Counted from the first letter of the stretch, positions 11,352-22,841 are shown. The stretch: 64,000 bases of DNA from Lucinisca nassula (GCA_963580285.1 OY757011.1:151465092-151529091), one strand, 5' to 3'. Numbers and translations are program-made. Notes: generated from the letters alone by a model not told the origin.

Positions 11352-12822
11352 TATGGTGGCATGTAGCTGCCATCGAGATGCGAGATCCTACTTACTAAGT
11401 CGATGCATTTTATGTTGACATACTAGTGTAAGGCGACATATTTGGTTTGTTTATTGTTATGATAAAAAATATCTCGATTTTCATTAACTAGCCCAGAAAC
11501 TGCTTTACAATGACACCCAGTTCATTGATATTTTTACAACAAAGTGTTACTTACGATGTTGACATAAACTCGTTGTAATTATTGCTTTGTAATGACATCA
11601 TGATAGGGTAAGTCGACTTAGGTTATTTATGTTATTTTGAAATCCGTGGTTGGTTGCTAACTGGGCATGTGGCCTTTCACAGGACAAAGAGAGGGCTTCT
11701 GCTATGCGCAGACACCTACACATCCCACTAAAACAATAAATTGAGTGGGAAAATACTTTTTTGGCTGCTGCACATCGTCTTCTCAGGAAAACGAACTCTA
11801 CCACGAGGTAAATCCCGAATATCTATGACCGCTACACGTCTAGTTTTCTTATGGAAAACGAGCGTGTTTTAATATGCCAGATACAAACCCTGAGTTGAAG
11901 CCTCGTGTGGGAGTGGGGGAACTAAAGTCCATTTGGTATGGGTGAGCGGACAGGATTTTGAAAACATACCCCATTCATATACTTGTACTTTGAAAAAAAG
12001 GACCCATTCATATACTTAACTTTCGAAAATGTCACACCCATTATATGAACTTGTATTACATACAATAAAAACTTTTAGAAAAACCGTGCTGACTGTCGGT
12101 CAGTCGTAAGTGCTTAGATCGCTCGCGTGCGTCGTGTTCTTTTCACTCCTGCCAGTGATATATTAAGCAGCTAGTCACTACCAGCACAAATCTATTCCCT
12201 GAATAAAAGCTAACGCTCAAGACGTGAAAGTGGAGCTGTGGCTTAAGAGTCTTTATACTTTCGTTGGGTGCAACGAGGATGTAGTATAATAAACTCATAA
12301 GGTCTCCATTTCTGAACGTATTCTGTTATTCTGAAGATTTGCCTATACCCCATACTTTGGGTATATATAATCTATTCTATTCTGTTACATTCTCTAATTT
12401 AACGGCGACCAAATACCGGCTTTTATACTCCTTAAATGCTACATGGTTTATCGTCATGTCAGTTTAAAGCACTGAGACGACTTTGTAGTGAACTAAAAAG
12501 ATATATAAATAAAGTGTCGTTTTTAAAGTAAGTCGACTTGCCTGTTCCGCAAGGCGCCTTATAAGCTATTTTTTTTCAAGTTTGTGTATGTCATATTAAA
12601 GCACTATCTCGCTCATTTTTAGCAAATATTTAGATAAAAATGACAGAAATATAAGACGACATATTTTATATCGACTAAATATAAGAGGACATATTTCATG
12701 TCGACTTAAAATATCTCAATGAACAAAAAAATTATGTAAACTTAATGGTACTTTTGTTGTTTTATCTGTATAATAAGTATCCTTAATATCTCGCATCTCG
12801 ATGGCAGCTACATGCCACCATA
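11352..12822. mobile_element. 1.47-kb DNA transposon with 35-bp perfect inverted repeats
   Basis: Terminal repeats at 11352-11386 and 12788-12822 (tatggtggcatgtagctgcc...) are perfect inverted copies over 35 nt. The 6-mer atacaa flanks both sides (11346-11351 and 12823-12828), a plausible target duplication. Sub-terminal phrases gacatattt and aaatatctc are repeated in opposite senses. I find no transposase-like frame, so it is non-autonomous or fully decayed. It sits in the cttgatacaatat array and splits it. The superfamily is unclear: the apparent 6-bp duplication fits none of the common superfamilies well. Confidence 0.8.
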
Positions 12823-13650
12823 ATACAATATAGATTGCAACCTACGAAAGATTCGATAAGATGTCGGTGATCTTGAACTTTTTAAGGTCACAGGCCCCCG
12901 AAAACTGAAAATGGTTTGTATGCACCTTAGATTTGGGTGACCTAAACCTAGTTTTCAATGTCAAAAGGGTGTTTAATGGGTATTTATGATTGGGGACATT
13001 GTTTTCCTCTGAAAACATTTATGTCCAGAACACAAGAACCGTAAATCTGGCCAATGCACTTTTGGAGTTATGGCCCTTAGAACATTGAAAAACGTGATTT
13101 ATGTGATATTTGTGTCTGCTCTATAACTTGAAAGTTATTTTCTTGAAAATTTATGCCAATCTACATCACCTGATATCTTATGCAGAACACAAGAATCATA
13201 ATTCTGAATTACCTGGTTTTGGAGTCACCGCCCATTGAGCATTGTAAATGATGAACATAGTCATACACATGTGCCTTTTCTATAACTTAAAAAACAGTTT
13301 CAGAGATTTTCTTGAAGCCTTGCAAAAAGGTAAAAAAAAAAACAAAAAAACAAACAAAAAAAAAACATAAGATAACATGACGAACACAAAAACCATCAGT
13401 CTGGCTTAGCTAAGTTTTAAGTTATGGCTCTTTGAACATGGACGTAACTGTTTCTGTGATATACTTGTATCTACTCTGTAAACAGAAAACAGTTTTGAGA
13501 TATTTTCCGTAAACTTCACACGGAGCTGATGCACCATGAAGGGTTCTGCAGTAAATGAGAAATGCAATTCTGGTTTACATTCTTTCGGAGCTATGGCCCT
13601 TTGGACATTGAAAATAGTCACCATGATCTTAGTAAGACTAATGCACCTTC
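12823..13650 (+). repeat. Continuation of the two tandem-repeat families
   Basis: 12823-12960 resumes the cttgatacaatat array (gattgcaacctacgaaagat, aaggtcacaggcccccg). 13010-13640 holds units with cacaagaaccgtaaatctgg and gagttatggcccttagaac, as at 9870-10450. An A-rich run lies at 13332-13365. Confidence 0.65.
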
Positions 13651-13992
13651 ACATTGAATTCCTTTTCGACAGTGCTATGACACTTGCTTGATGTAAGCAT
13701 AGTGGCGAGGCATGATGTGCAGTGCTTACAGCGCTTTTGTTTTATTTATTTATTTTTGTTCTGTCTTGTTTAACAAATTTTCCCAGCACCTTTTTCTGAA
13801 ACATGATGCAATTTTCTTTTGTTGAAAAATAAACAAAAGAAGCTCAGTAACATTAATGCATGGGTTCATGTCCTGTAGCAATATATGGGGTGTCTTGTTT
13901 GCGTAATTTTATTGTTGCTTCCAAGTTGAGCGGCGTTCATGGTTTAACAAGGAATAGAAGACGCATTCATATAGGAAATCAGCAACAATCCT
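13650..13992. other. No recognisable feature
   Basis: AT-rich sequence with (TTTA)-like runs near 13740. No coding or clear repeat structure is seen. Confidence 0.35.
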
Positions 13993-14218
13993 GGGGCCAG
14001 TTGTTCAAAGCATCGTTAGCTTAACGAGCTCGGTAGTGGTCATATTGTTAACTCTTCTAGCAAGTACAATATCGTAAATTTTGGTATTTTTGCTGAAAAA
14101 TGTAAGCTGCTCACATTTTTTTTCAGCAAAAAATTTCAGCATATTTGCCATATTTAATGATCAAAGTTTTAACGATACGTTAACTAACGACGTCGTTAGT
14201 TTTGAACAACTGGCCCCT
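13993..14218. mobile_element. hAT-like foldback MITE
   Basis: Ends ggggccagttgttcaaagca and tttgaacaactggcccc are inverted copies, with an inner hairpin around tttttgctgaaaaatg/catttttttcagcaaaa. Two more copies lie at 16539-16785 and 46358-46605. The GGGGCC ends resemble hAT MITEs (inference); an 8-bp duplication is not evident. Confidence 0.75.
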
Positions 14219-14230
14219 GGTCTTTATAGA

Positions 14231-14513
14231 CGCCCCCACCCATCGGGGCTTGAAGAAATAGATTGGGCTGCATGGTGCTTCCACGCACGAGTACTGGTAA
14301 AACGCTTAGAAGGACTAAGCCTGCCCAGGCATAGCGGTGTGTGTCGGATCGTCCAATGCATATAAGACTTCTGGTTTCATTGGGTGGCAGAGCTTAAGAT
14401 GTCATTTCACCTCAGTGTCGGGTAAAAGTCCCACAAAATTGGAAAGAACGTCTTCCAAATGACCTAAATAGTGTTAACGGGGACGTTAAACCTCAATTCA
14501 AACAAAAACAAAC
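14231..14513 (+). repeat. SINE-A copy
   Basis: Head gcccccacccatcggggc and tail gttaacggggacgttaaacc. A stretch near 14285 is missing relative to other copies. It starts about a dozen bases after the preceding MITE. Confidence 0.8.
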
Positions 14514-14711
14514 ATATGCAGCATACGGAGCTCTACCGCCGAAAGGTCGGTAAATAAAGGCAGGCCATCAACTGTTATGGTCGTTTGTGTAGCTATGTTA
14601 TGTTATTTGTTGCGGTTTTATAGTCCAGTCAACAACTAAGGTCATGTCCGACCGGTCAGTTACATTTACTGTTCCTAGACAGATTTAGATCCGTTCAGCG
14701 GTTTACAGCAT

Positions 14712-14752
14712 CTATAGTGAGACCCCCCTCCCCCCCCCCCCCCCCCCCCCTA
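14712..14752. repeat. C-rich homopolymer tract
   Basis: A run of about 27 cytosines, nearly uninterrupted, after ccctcc. Its length is probably uncertain in the assembly. Confidence 0.9.
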
Positions 14753-14847
14753 AACACACACGAACTGCAACTGACAACAGCCGGTGGGTCAACGGCCGAG
14801 TTCTCAAGCAATCGTTTGTGTAGTTTTCGTTGAAAATGAATATTTGA

Positions 14848-15041
14848 GCCCCGCCAAGCGAATTTGTGTCTTCGAGCATTCCGTCATGACAAATTTTAAC
14901 TGCGCATGCCCAGCCATTCAGAGGGGCCAGGGATATGGCTTTCTGTCTGAAGGTTCTTCTTGATTCACTGCTGGTATGAGCCTGAACCTTCGCTGCTCGC
15001 ATAGGCGATAAGTACCAAAATCGCTTGACGGGGCCCATTTG
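14848..15041. mobile_element. Foldback MITE, gcgagcagcgaagg family
   Basis: Ends gagccccgccaagcgaattt and aaatcgcttgacggggccc are near inverted repeats. This copy lacks the inner cgagcagcgaaggttctggc hairpin arm present at 23513, 46053 and 57505. Confidence 0.75.
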
Positions 15042-15079
15042 ATAACGGGCCGAGAGCGCTGACTCTTAAACAATAGATA

Positions 15080-15308
15080 CCTCGCTTGGCACTCAGATTT
15101 ACGGGGAAGAGCTAGGACTGGTCGACCCAGTGTCAGGATAATGTGTCTGGGTGTGGTATCATGTAATGTGTCTGGGACATGATACTTCAGTGAGGCAGCA
15201 CTATAGAAGCAGTGAGCATTGAGCTCCCTGTCGCAACCAGACACCGTCGTGATATGACTGAAAAATTGTTGAAAGCGACGTTAAACCCGAATTCACACAC
15301 ACTCACAC
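15080..15308 (+). repeat. tRNA-SINE, 5'-truncated copy
   Basis: Body and tail (ggtcgacccagtgtcaggat, cagacaccgtcgtgatatga, gcgacgttaaacccgaattc, then an AC run) match the minus-strand SINE at 20987-21326. The tRNA-like head is missing. Confidence 0.75.
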
Positions 15309-15379
15309 ATTAAACATTAGATCGGTTCGCGCCGCAGTGAGGTTAGAGTTCGTAATAGGCTTAACTTGAATCATGTGTT

Positions 15380-15560
15380 TGGGGTTTGCAAACGGTGTAG
15401 ACCCTAATCAGACGCATCAGAATGTGGCGTCTTATCAGAGACTACGTCGTTTGCTTACAGTATATGAATTTAAGGGTTAAACGCAACAGTCTCATATGCT
15501 TCGTCCAGGACAATTTTTTCAGCCTACACTCAGAGACAATCGACCCACCAGTGGTGTCAG
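15380..15560. mobile_element. Family M core with adjoining repeat
   Basis: The core ttgcaaacggtgtagaccc ends in aagggttaaa. The following segment ttcagcctacactcagagac and gtgtcagtgctttgattt is shared with 16795-16870 and 27165-27250, each time next to a family M end, so the two pieces form one larger unit. Confidence 0.55.
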
Positions 15561-15595
15561 TGCTTTGATTTCAGAGGGAAAACGATCAGGAAGAA

Positions 15596-15778
15596 AAGTA
15601 AAATTCCTATAAAAAGGCCACCTTTGGGACTTTTCAAAAGTTGCCTTAAAGACCACTTTTGACCAGGGGACATTGTGTGCTGATAACAGGAAGAAAGAAT
15701 AACTGCACCATTGTGAATAAGCTTTTTAAAGCAGAATTAGTCTTAATTTTAGGTGGTCTTACTAGCTGGTTTACAAAC
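15596..15778. mobile_element. TA-type hairpin MITE (aagtggtctt family), decayed
   Basis: Contains gtaaaattcctataaaaagg, ccacctttgggactt and ttaggtggtcttactagc. The complete copy is at 22634-22841. Confidence 0.6.
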
Positions 15779-15797
15779 GGCAAGAATATGTTCCCTT

Positions 15798-15992
15798 TAC
15801 CCATTTAAGACAATGGAATCTTCCTCACTATGTATAGCAGGAGTCTAATTCGAAATTGAGGGGTATTTGAGTCAGTTTCAGAAATGGTTGAGGATTTTGC
15901 AAACAGTGGAGGCCCTGATCAGACATCGCGTTCTGTAGCGTCTGATCTGGGCCTGCGCTGTTTACCGGGGTTTCCTGCTTGAAATGGGTTAA
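15798..15992. mobile_element. Family M MITE
   Basis: From acccatttaagacaatggaa to cttgaaatgggttaac, with core gatcagacatcgcgttctg. It begins the same way as the copy at 57303. Confidence 0.65.
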
Positions 15993-16477
15993 CCCAGGTC
16001 CCTCCTCTAAAATAACCATACACCTCAGTGACAGGTTTTTGGCCAGGCGTTCGATGTCTGTTCATAGCATGGAAGCTCTTGATGATTCTTTTTTTCTAAC
16101 AAGCATTTCAACAGAAGCTGCCAATTTTCTTATTATTGATATCAAAGAAAGCTATACCTGTACTCGTATTTCCAGAATAAACAACCATGTCTTTATTACC
16201 TTACCGTTCCTTACATATACATACCGTTGATCCACAGACCAAATTGTTTAAAGAATCGAAGGGCTCATGCATAACGCATTCCTTTATCGGACGATTGAAA
16301 TAACTAAGTACAGAAGCTGTTCAGTGCTGGTGTCTACGTGACTATCACTGATATGTGGGAACTCCATGGAACGGTTATTAATAGAAAATAGGCGCGAAAT
16401 TCTTATCGATGTGAGATCAGAGTGTTGCATAAGACGATCATCTATAGAATCTGGACTAGAATGTGTTTGGTTAATAG

Positions 16478-16536
16478 GCAAACAGTGTAGACCCAGATCA
16501 CAGTCTGATCAGAGTCTACACCGTTTGCTTACAGTA
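16478..16536. mobile_element. Family M hairpin core
   Basis: Gcaaacagtgtagacccag and gagtctacaccgtttgc are inverted arms. No outer ends are seen. Confidence 0.55.
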
Positions 16537-16538
16537 TT

Positions 16539-16785
16539 GGGGCCAGATGTTCAAAACTAACGATGTCGTTAATTAACATATCATTGAAACTTTGATCATT
16601 TAATATGGCAAATGTGCTAATATTTTTGCTGAAAAAGGATGTGAGCAGTTTTTGCAAATGCAAAAGCTGCTCACATTTTTTCAGCAAAAATACCAAAATT
16701 TTAGATCTTGTACTTGCTAGAACAGTTAACAATATGCCCTCTAACGAGCTCGTTAAGCTAACGACGTTTTGGACAACTGGCCACA
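16539..16785. mobile_element. hAT-like foldback MITE
   Basis: Second copy of the family at 13993: starts ggggccagatgttcaaaac and ends gttttggacaactggcc, with inner inverted pair tgtgagcagtttttgcaaat / gcaaaagctgctcac. Confidence 0.75.
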
Positions 16786-17173
16786 GAAAAAGGGTTAAAT
16801 GAAACAATCAAAGTCCCCGATCAGGACCATTTTTTTTCAGCATAGACTCAGAGACAATTTCAGTGCTTTGATTTTTTTTTTTTTTTTTTTTTTTGCAAAA
16901 TTAATATGACACGACTGCCTCCAGAGAAAATTGGTCCTCAGCGAGGATTCACTTAATAAGACTGAATACCCTGAAAGCGAGTGCCCACTGCCCAGTTTAG
17001 CCAGTTTAGTTAAGAGGTAGAGTTCGGATTTCGCCTTACCAGCATTTTGTATTTTTTGTTTGAAAATAAATGCAACTTGTAATGGCATCAGTTACATAGT
17101 TTTGTCTTTATTTTTGTACTTTATTCAACAGTTTTATATCAGTGCTCGATTTTCCAGCAATACATTTATATTC

Positions 17174-17468
17174 GTCGTCGCCCATCGGTGCTTGAAGAAA
17201 TAGATTGGGCTGCACGATGTTTCCACGCAGAGCTGAAACCGCCCGCGCACATGAGTACTGGTAAACCGCTTAGAGGCCCGCTCTAAGCCTGCCCAGGCAA
17301 AGTGGTGTGAGTCGGACTGTCCATGCAAGTAAACCATTTTGGTTTCATTGGGCGGCAGGACTTGAGATGTCATTCCATCTCAATGTCGGGTAAAAGTACC
17401 ACACAATTGGAAGCAACGTCTCTAAAATGATCGAAATAGTGCTGACGGGGACATTAAACCCCTAATTA
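17174..17468 (+). repeat. SINE-A copy
   Basis: Near full length, from gtcgcccatcggtgcttgaa to gctgacggggacattaaac. Frames within it (for example around 17134-17373) are not genes. Confidence 0.8.
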
Positions 17469-17793
17469 ATCAATAATCCAGCAATATATGTTTTTAAAAG
17501 GAAAGGGTTTTTAAAGTTGGTCCATATTGACAAGAGCGTTCTTCCATTCTCCTTAAAATATAATTTTACAAGCAAGCCAGCAAGAAGCATGAATGTCAAA
17601 TAAATCTCATTCCCAAAGGCTTATACCGAATAGAACAGAATAGAAGTGAATTTATTTACACATATTTATTAACATATTATGTATGTGCGTAATGTGATTT
17701 TTTTGCATAAAGAAAAATCTCCTAAATATAAACCAAAATGTTCCATATCTTGGAGGCTCCTTTCAAAGGAATTAGTTTGCTCATCTCCATTAA

Positions 17794-18051
17794 GAAAACA
17801 CGCCTATACAAATAGCTTGAAAACTTTACCACCCAAGAAAACACGAAAATTTTAGCGTGAAAAATTGTGATTTTTTTTCATATTTCTGCCCGAAAAATAG
17901 ATTGTGGGTACTCGTTACCCATAACGAGTACCCATAATCTATATTTTAGGGCAGACATAAGAAAAATAAGGTTTACCCCTGTATACCCCAGTTTCACTGT
18001 ATAAAAGTGGGGTTCAAGGGGGTCAAAATTATATAGACGTGTTTTCGTGAT
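17794..18051. mobile_element. Hairpin repeat family H copy
   Basis: Ends ttaagaaaacacgcctata and tatagacgtgttttcgtga are inverted. The centre gattgtgggtactcgttacc is shortened relative to other copies. Confidence 0.75.
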
Positions 18052-18234
18052 GTCGGGAAAAAGGTTGTATTGCTAGACATTGGTTGGCTATGCTACAGAA
18101 ACTAGTGTAGACAAGAGATAGATCATTGCTACATTTGATATTTTCTGCCATTTCCTGAACGCTTTCCTACTCCCTCTGAAAATAGAATCCTCCATCAAAG
18201 GAACAAGTTCTTTCCATTAGGAAGTGGAGACAAA

Positions 18235-18442
18235 ATACATTGATAGTCCGCTATTAAGACCACCTTTTAAGACTAATTCTGCTTTGTAAAGCTTATTTAG
18301 TAGATTCGACTCATTCTTTCTTTGTCTTTTCTGCACGCAGTATCCTCTGGTCAGAGACCACCTTTGGGACTGTTCAAAAGTGGTCTTAAAGACCACTTTT
18401 GAACAGTCCCAAAGGTGGTCTTAATATAGGAATTTTACTGTT
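18235..18442. mobile_element. TA-type hairpin MITE (aagtggtctt family)
   Basis: Inverted orientation relative to 22634. The hairpin gggactgttcaaaagtggtc / gaccacttttgaacagtccc lies at its right side, and the end aggaattttactg matches the family terminus. Confidence 0.75.
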
Positions 18443-18569
18443 TTTGTGAAAAAATGCCTTATGAAAGCGTATCAATTCACCTTGTATCTGAGGAATAAAG
18501 CAGCAAATTAGAAGTTTCCCCATTCCATGAATAATTCTTGTGTGTGGCATTAATCTATACATTTGCACA

Positions 18570-18778
18570 TCAACCCATTTTGTACCAAAAGGAATCTTCC
18601 TGTTGAGTCCATGTCTACATTTAGGGATGTCAGGTTGTGTTATCTTCTAATAGTTGAGCGTTTTGGAAACAGTGTAGGCCCTAATCTGACGCCCCACCTG
18701 GCGGCGTCTGATCTGGTACTGCACTGTTTACCAGTACCCTTTTGAGGGATTCCGATATAAAAAAAAGAGTTAAAGTGG
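18570..18778. mobile_element. Family M MITE
   Basis: Aacccattttgtaccaaaag to aaaagagttaaa, core ggaaacagtgtaggcccta and gtactgcactgtttacc. Confidence 0.7.
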
Positions 18779-19075
18779 TTTCTGTTTAATTATCGTACGT
18801 TGAACAAAGTTCGACACTGGCCAGACTCCACATTTTGTATAGCGCCTCTCGTTGGTTTTCTGAAGCTAGGCAATATATGGGTTGATGAGATAACCTACGA
18901 GGGCTGATTGATATGTTGTGAGCCTCGTATTGAAGGAGGTACACAGGGATGTTCTTTTTAAGTCCTATCATTCTCTGACTATATAGGGCCGTGTGCCAAG
19001 GGACTGGTCTCATTTGGTCAGTTTATATCGACGAGGTAGCACTCTAAAGTAAACAAGACAGGCAGCTTTTGCAAA

Positions 19076-20017
19076 ATGGACAAACTCCGTGCAAGAGCAG
19101 TGATCCAATATTTGCATAAAAAGGGGACCTTAGGATATCCATAATGATATGGTAGCACTTCATATGCTACAGTGAAAAGGTGGGTTGCTGAATTTGTACG
19201 CGGCAGTCATGCAGAGCCTTGAGGATGACCCCAGTCCAGGAAGGCCTATCAATGTTAAAAACCCAGAAATGGTCAATAAAGTCCATGATATTGTTTTGAC
19301 TGATAGACGAGTCACAGAAATATATATAGCCAGCAGAGTTGGCATTTCACATGAAAGAGTACATTTCATTCTGACAGAGGATCTTGCAATGAGAAAGCTT
19401 TCGGCCCGATGGGTAACAAGACTTCTGACACTTGATCGCGTGCTAAACTAAACCTTTTTGGTGAAGATCCTACCAACTTTCTTCAGAGATTTGTCACCAT
19501 GGATGAAACATGTGTCCAGCATTTTACCCCACAGGCCAAACAACAATGGAAGCACCTTGGCTCGCCCCCGCCAAAGAAGGCAAAGAATGATTCATAAGCT
19601 GGGAAGGTTATGGCCTCAGTTTTCTGGTTTGCAGATGGTATTAATATGCTGATAGATTATCCCCAAAAGGGACACACAATCAATGGCACATACTATGCTT
19701 CACTTCTGACGCAGTTACGGGAAAATATTAAACTCAAACGCTGCGGAAAGCTCACTAAAGGTTTGCTGTTCCATTAGGACAATGCTCCTGTTCACATTTA
19801 CGATTGTGGCTTTAAATTGCTTGAGCATCTGCCTTATTCACATCATCTCGCTCCGTCAGACTTTCATTTATTTCCAAAACCGAAAACGGCTATTTCAGGC
19901 ACACACTTTCAGTCTGATGATGACGTCATATATAAAGTGGATGACTTTCTGAACAGCCAAGAAAAGAAGTACTATAAAAGTGACATTGAGGCTCTTAAAC
20001 ACCGCTGGCAAAAGTGT
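19076..20017 (+). pseudogene. Mariner transposase, broken
   Basis: The start MDKLRARAVIQYLHKKG resembles the mariner N-terminal helix-turn-helix region. Recognisable pieces follow in several frames: VKRWVAEF, VHDIVLTDRRVTE, GISHERVH, MRKLSARWVTRLLT, then FVTMDET with the first catalytic Asp. The second Asp is in FH*DNAP, preceded by an in-frame stop. The third is in LAPSDFHLFP. There are several frame changes. The spacing between the second and third Asp is 26 residues rather than the usual 34, so about 24 nt is missing there. The last recognisable residues, HRWQKC, abut the SINE. The element cannot code for an active enzyme. Confidence 0.88.
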
Positions 20018-20310
20018 TTGTTTGATTTGAGGTTTAACTTCCCCATCAACACTGTAAAGGTCATTTTGGAGACGTTGCTTCCAATTTTGTGGGACTTTTA
20101 CCCGACATAGAGATGAAATGACATCTCAAGCCCTGTCGCCCAATGAAACCGATAGAGTTTATAAGCCTGGACGGGCCGACTCGCACCGCTTTGCCTGGGC
20201 AGGCTTATATCCCCTAAGCGGTTTACCAGTAATCGTGTGCGGGTCGGTTTCAGCTCTGCGTGGAAGCATCATGCAGCCCATCTATTTCTTCAAGCCCCGA
20301 TGGGCGGGGC
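20018..20310 (-). repeat. SINE-A copy inserted in the mariner
   Basis: Full-length: tail (reverse sense) tttgatttgaggtttaac at the left, head gccccgatgggcgggg at the right. It lies wholly inside the mariner and so is younger than it. Confidence 0.85.
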
Positions 20311-20568
20311 CGACTGGTAAACGTGTATACATACTGAAGGGGATTATGTTAAAAATAATACAATATGCCCGACAAAATTCAAATCCTTCAATATGAGGCT
20401 CACAACATATCAATCAGCCCTCGTATGCCTGCCAGTCTGAGAACTTGAAATGCACAAAGTAGGCTTTTGAGAATTGATGCGTTGAAAATTTCAAACGCAC
20501 AAAATAAAATAATTATGAACCAGTATAAACAGGAAAGTAAAAAAGTAGCATGTGCGACCTGGATATAC

Positions 20569-20738
20569 AGTACAATTTCTATATTAAGACCATCTTTGGA
20601 ACTGTTCAAAAGTGGTCTTAAAGACTACTTTTGAACAGTCCCAAAGGTGGTCTCTTATTGGGAGACACTGGGTGTAGAAAAAGCGTTAAAGAGCAGATTT
20701 TGTCTTAATTTAGGTGTATTAATAGCGGAATTTAAGTA
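20569..20738. mobile_element. TA-type hairpin MITE (aagtggtctt family)
   Basis: Tacagtacaatttctatatt at the left and ttaatagcggaattta at the right, with the family hairpin caaaagtggtcttaaagac. Confidence 0.7.
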
Positions 20739-20986
20739 TGCAAACCCGCGAATGTGAATACGAATCTTTGGTATTCAACGAGGTCTGACTAGAAATCATT
20801 ACCAAACTTAAAGACGGTTGCTTTGCTTTGATTCCAATTAGCATAATGTACGTTTATGCGAGCCACCTTCTCTGTCATTATGCTCACTCTCAGACATGTT
20901 AAGTGGAAAACGGAACGACAATCTGACAGGTTTGTGGTTTGTATAGACTTTGTATTTTCCTGCTTCATATGTTCTATTTCAGTATA

Positions 20987-21326
20987 TGTGTGTGTGTGTG
21001 TGTGAATTCGGGTTTAACGTCGCTTTCAACAATTTTTCAGTCATATCACGACGGTGTCTGGTTGCGACAGGGAGCTCAATGCTCACGTTTATAGTGCTGC
21101 CTCACTGAAGTATCATGTCCCAGACACATTACATGATACCACACCCAGTCACATTATCCTGACACTGGATCGACCAGTCCTAGCTCTACCCCGTAAATCT
21201 GAGTGCCAAACGAGGAGCAGCTAGTACCATTTTTAACGACTTTGGTATGTCGCGGCCCGGGATCGAACCCGAGACCTCCCGTTCCCCGGAGCGGACACTC
21301 TACCAACTGAGCTATCGGGGCCGGTA
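20987..21326 (-). mobile_element. Complete tRNA-derived SINE with 12-bp target duplication
   Basis: The tRNA-like head occupies 21249-21324 on the minus strand (A box TAGCTCAGTTGGTAGAG, B box GGTTCGATCCC). The body ends ttgaaagcgacgttaaaccc and an AC repeat. The duplication tatttcagtata flanks it exactly (20975-20986 and 21327-21338). The anticodon arm does not fold well, so this is not a functional tRNA gene. Confidence 0.9.
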
Positions 21327-21837
21327 TATTTCAGTATAATATTTCATTTTGTTTATTTCTATTTCTTTTATGATCGCATAATATGACAAAATATTTTTAA
21401 TACTGTCTCAGCTTGTAACCCGGAAATACTGTCATTTTAGATGGTACCCCGGGATTGTAGCCTACACGTCCCCTTCTTGCGTTTGTCTTCGTTTTTCCCT
21501 CGCTTCCTCTCGTTTAATTTTACAGTGGCATGTTCAGCTCTTATTAACCTTTACCACTCTCTGGGCTTATTCAGCAGGCGACAAATTGTTGATATTTGTT
21601 TTTTTTTTCTAATTTTTCCCAGGACATGGTTTGGAAATCCTGTTTTCTGAGACAAAAAAATAAGAAAAAAATGTCGTCTGCTTAAAAAGTAACCAGCATG
21701 CAGAGCTTTAAAGAGGAATAATACATCTCTATGGAGACTTTAAACTAGGATGTGAGCCAGGCTTCGACAATACTTACATGAATATTCAAGTTCTGATCAG
21801 ACCGCGCGCATGCGCATGCGCATGTCTCAAGAGATTT

Positions 21838-21986
21838 CCCAGCAGGCACATGGCGTAATTGTGACGTCATATCAACGTCGTTACAACCATATGACGTTTA
21901 TGCAGCGTCACATCAACGTCGGTGCAACGTCGTGACGTTGCACAAACGTTGATTTGGCGTTGCCTTAGCGACGTGTGACTGCTGGG
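21838..21986. mobile_element. ACGTC-rich foldback MITE
   Basis: Ends cccagcaggcaca and tgtgactgctggg are near inverted repeats (one base apart). The interior is made of gacgtcatatcaacgtcg and caacgtcgtgacgttg motifs. It includes cAMP-response-like TGACGTCA at about 21862. Confidence 0.7.
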
Positions 21987-22089
21987 TTGTATAGTCTCTT
22001 CTAAGCTATCCTATTTCCCCCGGAACTGTCTTTTGCTGCATACAAACTGGGAGGCACTTTTCTATTATTGACATACTTGTCATGCTCGC

Positions 22090-22470
22090 GAACATTTACG
22101 GATAATGGGCATATTGGGATCCCTTATAAAGATGCTTAATTCCGAAGGTCGACTTTTTAACATAAGTTTAATGTCAATTTGTGTTTTTGTATAATAATAA
22201 TTGATTATAAATGATAAAAAATATTCTCTATGTTGATTTTCATGTTGTCGGACATTTTGGGATGGCGGACATTTAGGGATGCTTGGGTCATCCCTAAGTG
22301 TCCGACAAGAAACAAGTTCAAGTGAAATTTTGAATATTTAAAAAAAATGTTTTCGCGAGTTTTTCACTTAATATGTCATTATTGATCATTCCCGACCGTG
22401 TTCAACACCTTCCGAACGACTTTTAGACTTTGTCGGACACCTAGGGATATCGGACGTTTAGGGATCCTAC
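22090..22470. repeat. Inverted gggat/gtcggacat repeats
   Basis: A hairpin at about 22243-22312 pairs ttgtcggacattt...agggatg with catccctaagtgtccgacaa. Related phrases gggatccctta (22118) and gacgtttagggatcc (22452) lie outside. Probably a decayed foldback transposon. Confidence 0.5.
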
Positions 22471-22633
22471 AGACGTACTTTTAACAGCCACAATGTCATG
22501 TCCTTGGTCAACTTATAAGAAATGAACATTCTGTGTGTCACCAAACTGCTGTCAAGTGTCAAGAAAAGAAGGTCCTGAAAATACATTGAAGTCTCAGAAA
22601 TCAACGACTGGTTTTATTTCAATTTTACCACTA

Positions 22634-22841
22634 CAGTAAAATTCCTATATTAAGACCACCTTTGGGACTGTTCAAAAGTGGTCTTTAAGACCACTTTTGA
22701 ACAGTCCCAAAGGTGGTCTCTGACCAGAGGGCACAGTATGTAGAAAACACAAGAAAGAATAACTGCATGCAACCTACTGAACAAGCTTTTTAAAGCAGAA
22801 TTAGACTAATTTTTCGGGGTCTTAATAGCGGAATTTCACTG
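22634..22841. mobile_element. TA-type hairpin MITE, best copy
   Basis: Ends cagtaaaattcctatattaa and ttaatagcggaatttcactg are inverted repeats flanked by TA (22632-22633, 22842-22843). Near the left is a hairpin of gggactgttcaaaagtggtc with its complement. CAGT ends with a TA target are typical of Tc1-like elements, so this is probably a non-autonomous Tc1-type element. Confidence 0.82.

Larger units (their letters stand above)
18898..20423 (+). mobile_element. Mariner-like transposon with intact ends and nested SINE-A
   Basis: Perfect inverted ends cgagggctgattgatatgtt... (about 30 bp, through gtgagcctc) lie at 18898 and 20423, and TA dinucleotides flank both sides (18896-18897, 20424-20425), the mariner target. 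The interior carries a broken transposase (19076-20017). A SINE-A copy (20018-20310) sits at the end of the coding region. Without it the element would be about 1.23 kb, near normal mariner size. Confidence 0.9.

Noticed and set aside
21249..21324. Possible functional tRNA gene (minus strand)
   Set aside because: A and B boxes are present but the anticodon arm does not pair well, and the sequence is the head of a SINE with a 12-bp target duplication and a second copy at 1-51.
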